Positions 1-6,768 of a stretch of DNA of 44,188 nucleotides are shown piece after piece. The stretch spans positions 1 to 44,188 of the forward strand of contig LLYT01000012.1 of the NCBI GenBank assembly GCA_002049545.1, given 5' to 3'. Position 1 is the first letter of the stretch. Each line of letters opens with the position of its first letter. Under the pieces are notes generated by a model. The model did not search any database, was not told the DNA's origin, and saw only the letters and a list, made by a program, of their open reading frames with translations. The stretch is from Deltaproteobacteria bacterium tcs-42. Lineage in GTDB: Bacteria; Desulfobacterota; Desulfuromonadia; Desulfuromonadales; Geopsychrobacteraceae. Made by a program: the position numbers and the translations under genes.

Positions 1-53
1 GGCAGATAAAACTCTTCAAAGGCCAGTTGTTTGTCGGACGATGTTCGATACAT
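1..53 (-). CDS. Transposase, N-terminal fragment (runs off window)
   Basis: Reading the minus strand from an ATG at 53 gives MYRTSSDKQLAFEEFYLP and then the window ends. The start resembles the N-terminus of IS5/IS1182-like DDE transposases, which often open with a short 'xFEEFYLPFGG' type segment. Only 17 codons are visible, so the family is a guess from memory of such proteins. A T-rich imperfect hairpin lies upstream at about 152-176 and may mark the element end. It fits the accessory character of the next 3 kb. Confidence 0.4.
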   Translation of the reverse strand, partial: MYRTSSDKQLAFEEFYL

Positions 54-418
54 AAAGTGACCGTCAGGTGCAAGGGTTTGAAGGGTAACCACTCAATTTC
101 CTTGCGGATTTTACCACAAAAACGGGAACTTTTACAAATAGTTTCAGGGAGTTAGGCTTTTTTCAGGAAGCCCTACTTAACTTTCAATAATTCTATCACT
201 TCACGTTCAATGGGACAGGCACCTGCGGAGCCAGTCCCTGCGGACAACGGTTCCAGTTCTGCATTTTGAATATTTCACGTTCAGTCATTGGTGTATCAAC
301 ACACTCTGTCCATGGTTGAAACAAACAGATCTTGAAACTTAAGCCTTCTGTTTTTCCCACCTTGAATCCTGATCAAGATCGACAAACCTCAACATATTAT
401 TAGCCGCGGTCACAATCT
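54..418. other. Non-coding stretch beside the transposase fragment
   Basis: I see no convincing gene here. It holds an imperfect inverted repeat (AGGCTT...AAGCCCT) near 153-175 that could be a terminator or the insertion-sequence end, and one copy of the GGGACAGGC palindrome (listed separately). The rest is AT-rich with frequent stops in all frames. Confidence 0.5.
212..238. repeat. REP-like palindrome, copy 1 (GGGACAGGC family)
   Basis: The 27-base unit GGGACAGGCACC-TGC-GGAGCCAGTCCC folds on itself as an imperfect palindrome. The identical 27 bases recur at 3058-3084, a variant at 1274-1300 and a decayed half at about 1958-1985. All four flank toxin-antitoxin genes. Such units are of the REP type, in other species mobilised by IS200-like Y1 (RAYT) transposases. 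None is encoded in this window. Confidence 0.8.
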
Positions 419-493
419 GTGAAAATCTGTAATACCAAGAACAAATATCCATGATTTTAAGCCTTTATACAACAGATCCTGACAGATTTTCAC
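419..493. repeat. 75-bp MITE-like repeat, copy 1
   Basis: The element is bounded by perfect 12-base inverted ends, GTGAAAATCTGT at 419 and ACAGATTTTCAC at 482-493. The interior (AATACCAA...AACAGATC) is closely matched by a second copy at about 1996-2071. The right end abuts the 3' end of the broken hicA. It has no coding capacity and is probably a non-autonomous mobile or REP-type element. Confidence 0.75.
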
Positions 494-499
494 CCCGGC

Positions 500-726
500 C
501 TACCTGCCTTTAAGAAAATCGTCCGGTTTTATGTCAGCCTGTTTCAAGATCGCTCGCAATGTTCCCTCAGGCATATCCCCCGGATGATTCGGGATCGTGG
601 TAAAGCGCTTCGTCTCAGGGTTGCACCAGATTTCATGACTCCCGGCAGCGTGCCGATCAAAAGAAAACCAAACCCTCGAAGTCGTTTGACGATGACCCTG
701 TACCTGAAGCCGGCCAGTCGTCCCAT
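500..726 (-). pseudogene. hicA: HicA mRNA-interferase toxin, frameshifted
   Basis: HicA toxins are small dsRBD-fold ribonucleases that cleave mRNA. The first frame gives MGRLAGFRYRVIVKRLRGFGF. A one-base slip in a T-rich tract then moves the rest into another frame, which reads FDRHAAGSHEIWCNP, TTIPNHPGDMPEGTLRAIL and KPDDFLKGR before TAG at 500-502. Together the two pieces make a full-length HicA including the catalytic-type 'GSHEIW' histidine. Adding one T near 'GGTTTTCTTTT' restores a single frame. The gene follows hicB by one base. The ORF track lists only the shifted 60-residue version. Either the toxin is dead or there is a sequencing error in the homopolymer. Confidence 0.8.
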
Positions 727-727
727 A

Positions 728-958
728 TTAGTCCCCTACAACCATCTGCATATCGAAACTCTTCTTCACAGGCTTCAATTTCGGCTTCTCTTTGCGTTCG
801 GCCTGTGCCTCGAGAAGCCTGCGAGCCACATCGCGTGCGATTTCGAGGGTTTCGTTAACAGTACGCCCCTGAGCTACCAAACCCTGGACATCCTCTGAAG
901 TAGCAAGGTACACACCTTCAGGTAATTTTTCGACATGGATCTGAATCATCCGTTCCAT
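728..958 (-). CDS. hicB: HicB-family antitoxin
   Basis: This 76-residue protein has the short HicB-like fold: a degraded RNase H-like beta-alpha-beta domain (MIQIHVEKLPEGVYLATSEDVQGLVAQG) followed by a helical segment and a charged tail. HicB binds and blocks HicA and usually represses its own operon. A good ribosome site (AGGTGAG) precedes the ATG. It sits upstream of, and one base from, the frameshifted hicA. The order hicB-hicA is one of the two common layouts. With its toxin broken, it may be a solitary antitoxin. Confidence 0.75.
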   Translation of the reverse strand: MERMIQIHVEKLPEGVYLATSEDVQGLVAQGRTVNETLEIARDVARRLLEAQAERKEKPKLKPVKKSFDMQMVVGD

Positions 959-1191
959 GTTTGCTCACCTTTCATAATGTAGGGGGGGGTAGAGTAGAGA
1001 ACTGGTTCTTTCGCCGCAGGTTCAGCATATCTGTTTCCGCCCCTTTCGTTTGACTGTGCCTTAAGTCTTTGATTCAGTATTTCTTCGCCACGAGCAACTG
1101 AACCAAAAATACCTAACCTGGTAACACCGTACCTTTTTGCCAAGTCGTCTCGATGTTGGGCTAATATCTCTAATACTTCAGCTCTATTCAT
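946..1191 (-). pseudogene. MNT-type nucleotidyltransferase, truncated remnant
   Basis: Residues 1-37 (MNRAEVLEILAQHRDDLAKRYGVTRLGIFGSVARGE) match the start of minimal nucleotidyltransferases, the antitoxin part of HEPN-MNT modules, including the GSxARGE glycine-serine motif. The downstream metal-binding DxD that must follow is missing. After 'GEE' the frame runs into sequence with no family resemblance and overlaps the hicB start. The real homologous part is about 1081-1191. I read it as a deletion remnant. No partner HEPN gene is beside it. Confidence 0.7.
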
Positions 1192-1273
1192 ACAAAACCT
1201 CTGAGGGGGAGCAGGTACCTTTTAGTGAGGGGATCCCTCTCTCAACCCACTTACAATCTCTTCATTTCTGAAA

Positions 1274-1300
1274 GGGACAGGCAACCTTGGAGCCAGTCCC
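1274..1300. repeat. REP-like palindrome, copy 2 (variant)
   Basis: GGGACAGGCAACCTTGGAGCCAGTCCC keeps both arms of the 27-base family seen at 212-238 and 3058-3084, with changes in the centre. It lies between the nucleotidyltransferase remnant and the RelE-like toxin gene. A related GGGGGAGCAGGTACC motif lies 75 bases before it at 1204-1218. Confidence 0.75.
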
Positions 1301-1325
1301 TCTACGGCCACATTGCAGCACTGAG

Positions 1326-1604
1326 CTATCGTTTCAAATCCCGGTACAAGTTTTCATGTGATCCGAGGAGTAATAACAAACGTGTATTGGGATCGTATTC
1401 ATAGGCCAGCAATGTCAGTTGACCTCTGCACTTGAACGTGTAGACGAAAACCCCGGCCAAATCCCCCCTTTTGGCTGCCCCCAAGGTTGGATCCCGGACA
1501 ATATCGGCAACGGCATCATCCACATCGGCTTTCTGGTTTGCATGCAAGCGCTTATAGGCACGTTTAAACATGGCACTTTGTTGCACCGATATATCGTTAC
1601 TCAT
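1326..1604 (-). CDS. RelE/ParE-family toxin
   Basis: From the internal ATG at 1604 this encodes 92 residues (MSNDISVQQSAMFKRAYK...NLYRDLKR). It has the RelE/ParE layout: two N-terminal helices (FKRAYKRLHANQKADVDDAV), then beta strands with 'GDLAGVFVYTFKCRGQLTLLAYEYD', and the C-terminal 'LLLLGSHENLYRDLKR' that many RelE-like toxins carry. I chose 1604 because it overlaps the stop of the preceding antitoxin (ATGAGTAA) as expected for a translationally coupled pair. The track's longer start would run well into the antitoxin gene. Target is probably ribosome-bound mRNA or gyrase; the sequence does not tell which. Confidence 0.8.
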   Translation of the reverse strand: MSNDISVQQSAMFKRAYKRLHANQKADVDDAVADIVRDPTLGAAKRGDLAGVFVYTFKCRGQLTLLAYEYDPNTRLLLLLGSHENLYRDLKR

Positions 1605-1830
1605 CAACCCTCTGGCCTTCAGCAACAAAAGGTGTGGCAAGCGACGCCCCCTCTGCACGTGCGATAAGAAGATCCCGAATAAAATCGACGGAAAGATCGG
1701 GATTATCTAAAGCGGTTCTGCCAACCAGGGCCCAGAACTCTATTTGCCCTGCAATGGTGCGACGTTCTGCGCGTGCTTGAAACCTTGCCTGATCATACAA
1801 TGCATCATCTATACGTACCGGCTTGCCCAT
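1597..1830 (-). CDS. ParD-like antitoxin
   Basis: From MGKPVRIDDALYDQARF at 1830 this encodes 77 residues. It resembles the ParD-like antitoxin family (short N-terminal ribbon-helix-helix type DNA-binding segment, then a helical toxin-binding region 'ERRTIAGQIEFWALVGRTALDNPDLSVDFIRDLL'). The start at 1830 has a clear GAGGTG ribosome site, unlike the upstream in-frame start in the track. The gene precedes and overlaps the RelE-like toxin, the usual antitoxin-first order, and it likely autoregulates the pair. Confidence 0.75.
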   Translation of the reverse strand: MGKPVRIDDALYDQARFQARAERRTIAGQIEFWALVGRTALDNPDLSVDFIRDLLIARAEGASLATPFVAEGQRVDE

Positions 1831-1912
1831 ATTTTTCACCTCGAATCGATTTGCCACAAATGTAGTATCAGTATAAGACAAGTTAAGTTGCAGCGCAAGA
1901 AATCGCTGTGAT

Positions 1913-1985
1913 GAGCAGGTACTATTCCCCGACTGTCAACTCGACTTTACGTGCAAAGGGACAGGCACCCTTGCCCCCCCCTTGG
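1913..1985. repeat. Composite repeat: GGTACTATTCCCC motif plus decayed GGGACAGGC unit
   Basis: GAGCAGGTACTATTCCCC at 1913-1930 is followed 27 bases later by GGGACAGGCACCC, whose right arm is lost in a C-run. The same pair of motifs, in the same order but with 39 bases between them, recurs at 2994-3084. They therefore look like parts of one composite repeat. Confidence 0.65.
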
Positions 1986-1995
1986 ACCCCAATCT

Positions 1996-2071
1996 GATAA
2001 AAAATCTGTAATACCAAAACGAACATCTACGGTTTTTAGCTTTTAAACAACAGATCTTGACAGATTTTCAC
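1996..2071. repeat. 75-bp MITE-like repeat, copy 2
   Basis: AAAAATCTGTAATACCAA...AACAGATCTTGACAGATTTTCAC matches the element at 419-493 over nearly its full length, with the left end slightly decayed. The two copies enclose the hicBA, nucleotidyltransferase remnant and ParD/RelE genes. Confidence 0.75.
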
Positions 2072-2179
2072 TGCGGCAAATATTGTCTCTATATTTTAGC
2101 CTTAATCACAATCCAGATACAGGAGATAGGTGTTTAATATTTCTCTTCCAAACCAATCTATAGGTATTTATGTGCATCA

Positions 2180-2944
2180 TTATCTTAACCCTTCAGACTT
2201 TTCCTTAACTTTTAAATATATTTCTTTGATTATATCTTTATGATTCAAAATATTATTTATAGCCTGACACATTTCTTCGGGTTCATCATCATATTGGTGT
2301 GAAATTTCATTTCTTATTTCCCGTAGGTTCATCCACTCCTTAGCGCTACTTATAAAACCTAATTTTTCCAGTTTATTCAGCAAATCAATAAATGGTAACA
2401 CCTCGTCGGTTGGTTCATACGCTTTTAGTAGCAATCTGAAAACCTTGTCACCCAATGTATCTTGCAGCTTTGCAAACCTAAAAAGGTACTGATCAATATC
2501 CTGAACCTCGTCTTTAGTTAGATTTTTATATTTACTAACCGATATAGGAAGAATGGTAGAAATATCACCATAAGCCTCTTCCACTCGCTGCAGATGCTTG
2601 TCACATTCGTTGAAATATCGATTTATTTTAATCTTTGTCAAATCCAATTCTATCCCCTTCTTTGCTTCAAGGTCTATTACTCTGTCGGTAGCAGAAGAAA
2701 AGACAACATCTATTTTTTGCTCTCCAATAACATCTTGCAGTCTTGATAAAAAATCTATCTTTTTATCAAACTTGTCTGCTCCATCATATTCAATAAACAG
2801 ATCAATATCTCCACCTTTTTTGTTATCATCAACTCTGCTGCCAAAGAGGTAGATTTTCACGTCTGAGCCAAAAACACGGTGATTTAATTTTAAAATATTT
2901 TCTATCTCAAATTGCGATAATCTCATTTTTTGCCCTATAGACAC
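2180..2944 (-). CDS. Single-chain MNT nucleotidyltransferase-HEPN protein
   Basis: Residues 1-105 form a minimal nucleotidyltransferase: the motif 'YLFGSRVDDNKKGGDIDLFI' supplies the GS and the metal-binding DxD, and 'KIDVVF' a later strand aspartate. Residues 110-254 are an all-helical HEPN-like domain with 'REIRNEISHQYDD', which fits the RX4HXY motif of HEPN RNase toxins. In two-gene HEPN-MNT systems the nucleotidyltransferase neutralises the toxin by AMPylating the tyrosine of that motif. Here both activities are joined in one 254-residue chain. The first codon in the track is GTG (2944). An ATG at 2926 with an AGGG six bases upstream is equally good. The gene is clearly richer in A+T than the LPS genes, suggesting transfer. 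A HEPN-fold protein without RNase activity is possible. Confidence 0.75.
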   Translation of the reverse strand: MSIGQKMRLSQFEIENILKLNHRVFGSDVKIYLFGSRVDDNKKGGDIDLFIEYDGADKFDKKIDFLSRLQDVIGEQKIDVVFSSATDRVIDLEAKKGIELDLTKIKINRYFNECDKHLQRVEEAYGDISTILPISVSKYKNLTKDEVQDIDQYLFRFAKLQDTLGDKVFRLLLKAYEPTDEVLPFIDLLNKLEKLGFISSAKEWMNLREIRNEISHQYDDEPEEMCQAINNILNHKDIIKEIYLKVKEKSEGLR

Positions 2945-2990
2945 CTAACAGGTCAGCAACTGCGGTTCCAACCAATAAAGTCACGAAACC

Positions 2991-3084
2991 TGAGGGGGAC
3001 CGGTACTATTCCCCGGCTTTAAACTCAAGTTTTAGCGACTTCAACTTCACAATCAAAGGGACAGGCACCTGCGGAGCCAGTCCC
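2991..3084. repeat. Composite REP-like repeat, copy with both motifs intact
   Basis: TGAGGGGGACCGGTACTATTCCCC (imperfect palindrome) is followed by a 39-base spacer and the full 27-base GGGACAGGCACCTGCGGAGCCAGTCCC palindrome at 3058-3084, identical to copy 1. It lies directly upstream of the MNT-HEPN gene and marks the right limit of the repeat-rich islet. Confidence 0.75.
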
Positions 3085-3102
3085 TTTGGAATCCAGATGT
3101 GG

Positions 3103-3250
3103 TTATTCCTGCTTAAAAACAAAACCATGAATTTGGGTATAATACTTCTCAAAATCATCTAAATGGTGCTTGATAATTGATTTCACAATATCGCCATTAA
3201 CTTCTTGACATTCATTAATAAAAAAAACCAACAACCATCGGCCGCTGATC
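3103..3250 (-). other. Possible coding remnant in an otherwise empty gap
   Basis: The gap between the repeat and the Wzz-like gene has a minus-strand frame without stops that ends at 3103 and reads INECQEVNGDIVKSIIKHH and LDDFEKYYTQIHGFVFKQE. Composition looks protein-like, but it has no ATG and ribosome site in a sensible place and I recognise no family. It could be the 3' end of a lost accessory gene or chance. The G-rich inverted repeat GGGGGCTTCCCC at about 3257-3268 is next to the Wzz-like gene's stop and might be a weak terminator without a T-run. Confidence 0.25.
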
Positions 3251-3268
3251 AAAGCAGGGGAAGCCCCC

Positions 3269-4483
3269 TTAACCTCGTTGCTGTTGCCGTACCTTGATCA
3301 TAAACTCGGCGATGAAAGCGAGCATAACTCCAGCCATGAGGCCCAACATTGCTGCCAGCGCCACGATAAGGGCCTTGCTTTGACCAACAGGCTTTAACGA
3401 GCGCACCGCTATACTTAAAGCCTTAGTATCCTGATATAGATTAATCTTATTTTCTGCGGCAGCAATTGCATTTCTCTGCTGTTCCTGTTTACTTAAACGC
3501 TGCGCCCGCAAATTGATCAGTTGGCTTTTCGCTTCATCTATTTTTGTTCCTTGTAGTTTAATTGCACGTTGAATTTCTGCAAACTGACCTTCCAACTGCT
3601 GTTCTTCATTCTCCATGGTTACATTTAACCGCTCTCTTAATGTTGCCGATCGTCTTTCATTTTGCTGAATATCGCTGTTCAGCATCAAAAAAAAAGTCAT
3701 AGCCTGCGTAGCGTCATCAACATCAGTAAGTGCGCTATTACGTTTAGAGTAAGACAATTTTAAATTTTTTCCGATAGAGGCAATCTGTTCAGTTAATAGT
3801 TTTTTTGTCTGATCCAGCCCTTTTTTTTGGGAAAGAAGAATTTTTTTCTTATCCTCAAATTCTGCCAATTTCATTTCCGCAGACTCAATTTTGCGTTGCA
3901 AAGATGTTTCTTGCATCCCAAATAATTTTGGATTCTCCAAGTCTTTAAGGATATTACGACTTCTTTCAACTAAAATTTCGTACTGCATTTTCGCTGCCGC
4001 TAAAGTTTCACTATGATTCGCAATAAGTGACATAATTATCGAGTGGTGGAAGTCATCAACATACTGATCATCATCTGCCCCCCCTTTTGATGTAATCATG
4101 ATAATGTTGCTATTTTTTTGTTCTTTAGCATCGACAGAAACTAACCGGCCATTGTGTTTGGTGCTTAACTGCCGATTGGCATCGGGAATATAAACTTTTT
4201 CTAGTTTCAATTTAACACTGCTGGTTCCTTCTATCTCTAACTTTTTAAACGTATTGTCATCTTCAACAAGAGATGTCCCAATTTGCAAAGTTGTTGTGTA
4301 TTCATAGGAGTCCTGTTTCAACAAAACGTATGCGCCACCAACGGACAAACAAAAAATGACAACACCGATGATCAAATATTTCCGTTTCAATAAAATTTGA
4401 AATAGCTGCACTAAGTCAATTTCATCATCAGCGATCTGGCGGGGAAACACTTCTTGCTCTTGTCCATTTAAATGCTTTTCCAT
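3269..4483 (-). CDS. Wzz-type polysaccharide chain-length regulator
   Basis: This 404-residue protein has the polysaccharide co-polymerase layout: a short cytoplasmic N-terminus with 'DDEIDLVQLFQILLKRKYLI', a first membrane helix at about 36-55, a long periplasmic coiled-coil region (about 160-350, rich in K/E/Q heptads), and a second membrane helix at about 371-395 near the C-terminus. Such proteins set the length of O-antigen or capsule chains made by a Wzy polymerase in the inner membrane. There is no fused tyrosine kinase. It is the last gene of the LPS/surface-sugar block, 135 bases after the epimerase gene. Which polymer it regulates cannot be told here. Confidence 0.8.
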   Translation of the reverse strand: MEKHLNGQEQEVFPRQIADDEIDLVQLFQILLKRKYLIIGVVIFCLSVGGAYVLLKQDSYEYTTTLQIGTSLVEDDNTFKKLEIEGTSSVKLKLEKVYIPDANRQLSTKHNGRLVSVDAKEQKNSNIIMITSKGGADDDQYVDDFHHSIIMSLIANHSETLAAAKMQYEILVERSRNILKDLENPKLFGMQETSLQRKIESAEMKLAEFEDKKKILLSQKKGLDQTKKLLTEQIASIGKNLKLSYSKRNSALTDVDDATQAMTFFLMLNSDIQQNERRSATLRERLNVTMENEEQQLEGQFAEIQRAIKLQGTKIDEAKSQLINLRAQRLSKQEQQRNAIAAAENKINLYQDTKALSIAVRSLKPVGQSKALIVALAAMLGLMAGVMLAFIAEFMIKVRQQQRG

Positions 4484-4618
4484 AATTAAACCATTTCATA
4501 ATAACGTTTAGAAAACAGGGGGGGATTAACAGCAAAGGAAAAATCGTAACAGCAACCTCTGACAAATTTCTGACTTCACCGTTCCGAACACATATTATTT
4601 TACAAACCTCGTATCGCT

Positions 4619-5626
4619 TCAGGTTGGATAGAAGTCCCGATACCACTTAACAAACCGCTCCACTCCAACCTCAATCGAAGTTTCCGGTTTAAAGCCAACA
4701 TCGGCGACCAATGCTTCAACATTGGCATAGGTCGCAGGAACATCACCTGGTTGCAGCGGCAACATGTTCTTAGCCGCTGTCTTTCCCAGCGCCGTTTCCA
4801 TCACTTCGATCAGGTGCATCAACTCAACGGGATTGTTATTACCGATATTATATAGACGGTATGGTGCACCACTGGTGCCCGGGTCTGGTTCGACTCCCGA
4901 CCATTCTGTGTTGGCTGTTGCAGTGTGGTCAAGGGTGCGCACTACCCCTTCGACAATGTCATCAATATAGGTAAAATCGCGCTGCATTTTACCGTAATTA
5001 AATACATCAATCGGCTCACCAGCTAGGATTGCCCGGGCAAACAGGAACATGGCCATATCGGGGCGTCCCCAAGGCCCATAGACGGTAAAAAAGCGTAAAC
5101 CGGTGGTTGGTAATCGATACAGATGGCTATAGGTATGGGCCATCAGTTCATTCGATTTTTTACTCGCTGCATACAACGATAAAGGATGATCAACATTGTC
5201 GTGGACCGAAAACGGCATGGACGTATTGGCACCGTAAACCGAAGAGGATGAGGCGTAGACGAGATGCTTGATGTCGTTATGACGGCAACACTCGAGAATA
5301 TTGATAAAACCGTGGATATTGCTGTCGATATAGGCGTAAGGATTGGTCAAGGAGTAGCGGACACCCGCCTGGGCCGCCAGATTGACAACCTTGTCAAATT
5401 TCTCCTGCTTGAATAAATCTTCAATCCCCTGGCGATCAACCAGATCGAGCTTGATAAAACGGAAGTTGTCCTGCCCTTCCAACTGTTCCAGGCGAGCATG
5501 CTTCAGGTTGACATCATAATAGTCATTAAGATTGTCCAGCCCGACAACTTCATCCCCACGCGCAAGGAGATATTTTACCAAATGAAAGCCAATAAACCCT
5601 GCAGCACCTGTGACTAAAATTTTCAT
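4619..5626 (-). CDS. NAD-dependent sugar epimerase (UDP-glucuronate 4-epimerase-like)
   Basis: From the ATG at 5626 the protein is 335 residues, an extended short-chain dehydrogenase. It shows the NAD site GAAGFIG near the N-terminus, the SSSVYG serine segment, and the catalytic YAASK. The pattern '[17 protein letters not shown]' and 'RPDMAMFLF' is typical of UDP-glucuronate 4-epimerases, which make UDP-galacturonate for capsule, O-chain or core. The track starts at an upstream TTG. I prefer MKILVTG because it sits right at the Rossmann strand with GGA seven bases upstream. It neighbours the Wzz-like gene, consistent with surface polysaccharide supply. Confidence 0.8.
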   Translation of the reverse strand: MKILVTGAAGFIGFHLVKYLLARGDEVVGLDNLNDYYDVNLKHARLEQLEGQDNFRFIKLDLVDRQGIEDLFKQEKFDKVVNLAAQAGVRYSLTNPYAYIDSNIHGFINILECCRHNDIKHLVYASSSSVYGANTSMPFSVHDNVDHPLSLYAASKKSNELMAHTYSHLYRLPTTGLRFFTVYGPWGRPDMAMFLFARAILAGEPIDVFNYGKMQRDFTYIDDIVEGVVRTLDHTATANTEWSGVEPDPGTSGAPYRLYNIGNNNPVELMHLIEVMETALGKTAAKNMLPLQPGDVPATYANVEALVADVGFKPETSIEVGVERFVKWYRDFYPT

Positions 5627-5669
5627 AGCGTTGTCCAAATCTCATTGTCGCGCAAGTACGCATCTGAAA

Positions 5670-5702
5670 CATAAAACCGGGAGGGAAATATTCCCCTCCC
5701 GG
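5670..5702 (-). terminator. Rho-independent terminator after comEA
   Basis: On the minus strand, CCGGGAGGG and CCCTCCCGG form a perfect 9-bp stem around an eight-base loop and are followed by TTTTAT. It lies 40 bases past the comEA stop and before the epimerase gene. It should end transcription of comEA and isolate the epimerase-wzz pair, which would then need their own promoter. Confidence 0.8.
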
Positions 5703-5743
5703 CATTGTAACGACGAAAGCGACCAAAATACAGTAACTATTGA

Positions 5744-6025
5744 CTATTCCTGCTCTTCTACAGTTAATTGATCACGCAGCTTTACTAGAGTTTTATCACC
5801 GATGCCATTAATTTCAACGATTTGACCGACACTGGTGAATTTATGTTGATTACGATATTCAACTATTTTTTGTGATTTTACCTCACCGAGACCTTTTAAT
5901 TCGGCCAGTTGTTCAACAGTGGCAGTATTAAGGTTGACTTTACCCTGAGCTGATACAGGCAGTCCGACAAAACATAAAGCCAAAACCAACAGACCGGTCA
6001 CAAGTAAATTTTTCACTTTTCGCAT
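5744..6025 (-). CDS. ComEA-like helix-hairpin-helix DNA-binding protein
   Basis: A 93-residue protein with a signal peptide (about 1-26, ending VSAQG) followed by a single ComEA-type (HhH)2 domain: 'VNLNTATVEQLAELKGLGEVKSQKIVEYR' and 'FTSVGQIVEINGIGDKTLVKLRDQL'. Family members bind double-stranded DNA in the periplasm during uptake, but short stand-alone forms are common in species not known to be competent. It has a strong GAGGGG ribosome site and is followed by a good terminator, so it is probably its own transcription unit. No other competence gene is in view. Confidence 0.85.
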   Translation of the reverse strand: MRKVKNLLVTGLLVLALCFVGLPVSAQGKVNLNTATVEQLAELKGLGEVKSQKIVEYRNQHKFTSVGQIVEINGIGDKTLVKLRDQLTVEEQE

Positions 6026-6171
6026 AATAAACCCCTCATATAGTTAGTGTTTTAGATTGAACGGTTGAACGGTAGAATTACTTTACAAAGAATGGCCCCC
6101 TTCGCATGTGTCCAGAATGAACACTGATGTGAGATTAACATCGAACAATGACAATGCAAAGAAAAAAATGA

Positions 6172-6768
6172 TTATTCTTCCGCTGCAACAATCATCTCAG
6201 CAACTGCCGGAAGATCATTCACTATTTCTGCCCGATAAGTTGCGACAGCCTCCTCAAAATCTCTACCATGACCAGTTTTAACCAGATAAGAACAACAACC
6301 TGCTGCATGCCCAGCCTGGATATCAGCAAGTTTGTCACCGACCATAAATGAGTTTACAAGGTCTATATTTAGTTCTTTCGCAGCTTCCAGTAACATTCCA
6401 GGCTTACCTTTGCGGCATTCACAATCACAGCGATACTCCCCCTGTCCACAGGTTGGATGATGAGGACAAACATAGATCCCAGCAAGAGAAACATTATACT
6501 GTTCCAGCAAGTTCGTCATATGGAGATGGAGTTTTTCGACTTGGTGCGGGTTAAAGTATCCGCGGGCAATCCCAGATTGGTTAGTCACAACGACCAGCAG
6601 GAAACCTGCCTGCTGAAGTTTTTTAAGAGCTCCTGGCACACCTGGGATAAATTCAAAATCATCGACATGAATCAGATAATCTTTTTCAACGTTGATGGTT
6701 CCATCACGATCTAAAAATACTGCTTTGTGGAGCCGTTTTTTCTTATCCTCCCCTGATACCTCATTCAT
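6172..6768 (-). CDS. gmhB: D-glycero-beta-D-manno-heptose-1,7-bisphosphate 7-phosphatase
   Basis: HAD-family phosphatase that removes the 7-phosphate in ADP-heptose synthesis. It shows the DxD nucleophile motif FLDRDGTIN, the threonine/serine motif VVTNQSG, the zinc loop 'CPHHPTC...CDCECRKGKPGM' typical of GmhB, and 'FMVGDKLADIQAG' as the last motif. I start at MNEVSGED (6768), giving 198 residues with an 8-base overlap with hldE. The track's upstream start would reach far into hldE. It acts in the cytosol between the two reactions of HldE. Confidence 0.9.
   Translation of the reverse strand: MNEVSGEDKKKRLHKAVFLDRDGTINVEKDYLIHVDDFEFIPGVPGALKKLQQAGFLLVVVTNQSGIARGYFNPHQVEKLHLHMTNLLEQYNVSLAGIYVCPHHPTCGQGEYRCDCECRKGKPGMLLEAAKELNIDLVNSFMVGDKLADIQAGHAAGCCSYLVKTGHGRDFEEAVATYRAEIVNDLPAVAEMIVAAEE

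Noticed and set aside
584-898. Plus-strand 104-residue ORF over hicBA
   Set aside because: It is the shadow of hicB and the broken hicA on the other strand; both of those have family motifs and this has none.
1572-1586. Sigma-54-like TGGCAC...TTGCA string
   Set aside because: It lies inside the RelE-like coding sequence on the wrong strand, and the spacing between the GG and GC elements is one base short.
419-3084. CRISPR array
   Set aside because: The repeats are palindromic, few, unevenly spaced and have no uniform spacers; no cas gene is present.
3138-3143. Perfect TATAAT on the plus strand
   Set aside because: There is no -35 box at the right distance and no plus-strand gene downstream for kilobases; probably chance in AT-rich DNA.
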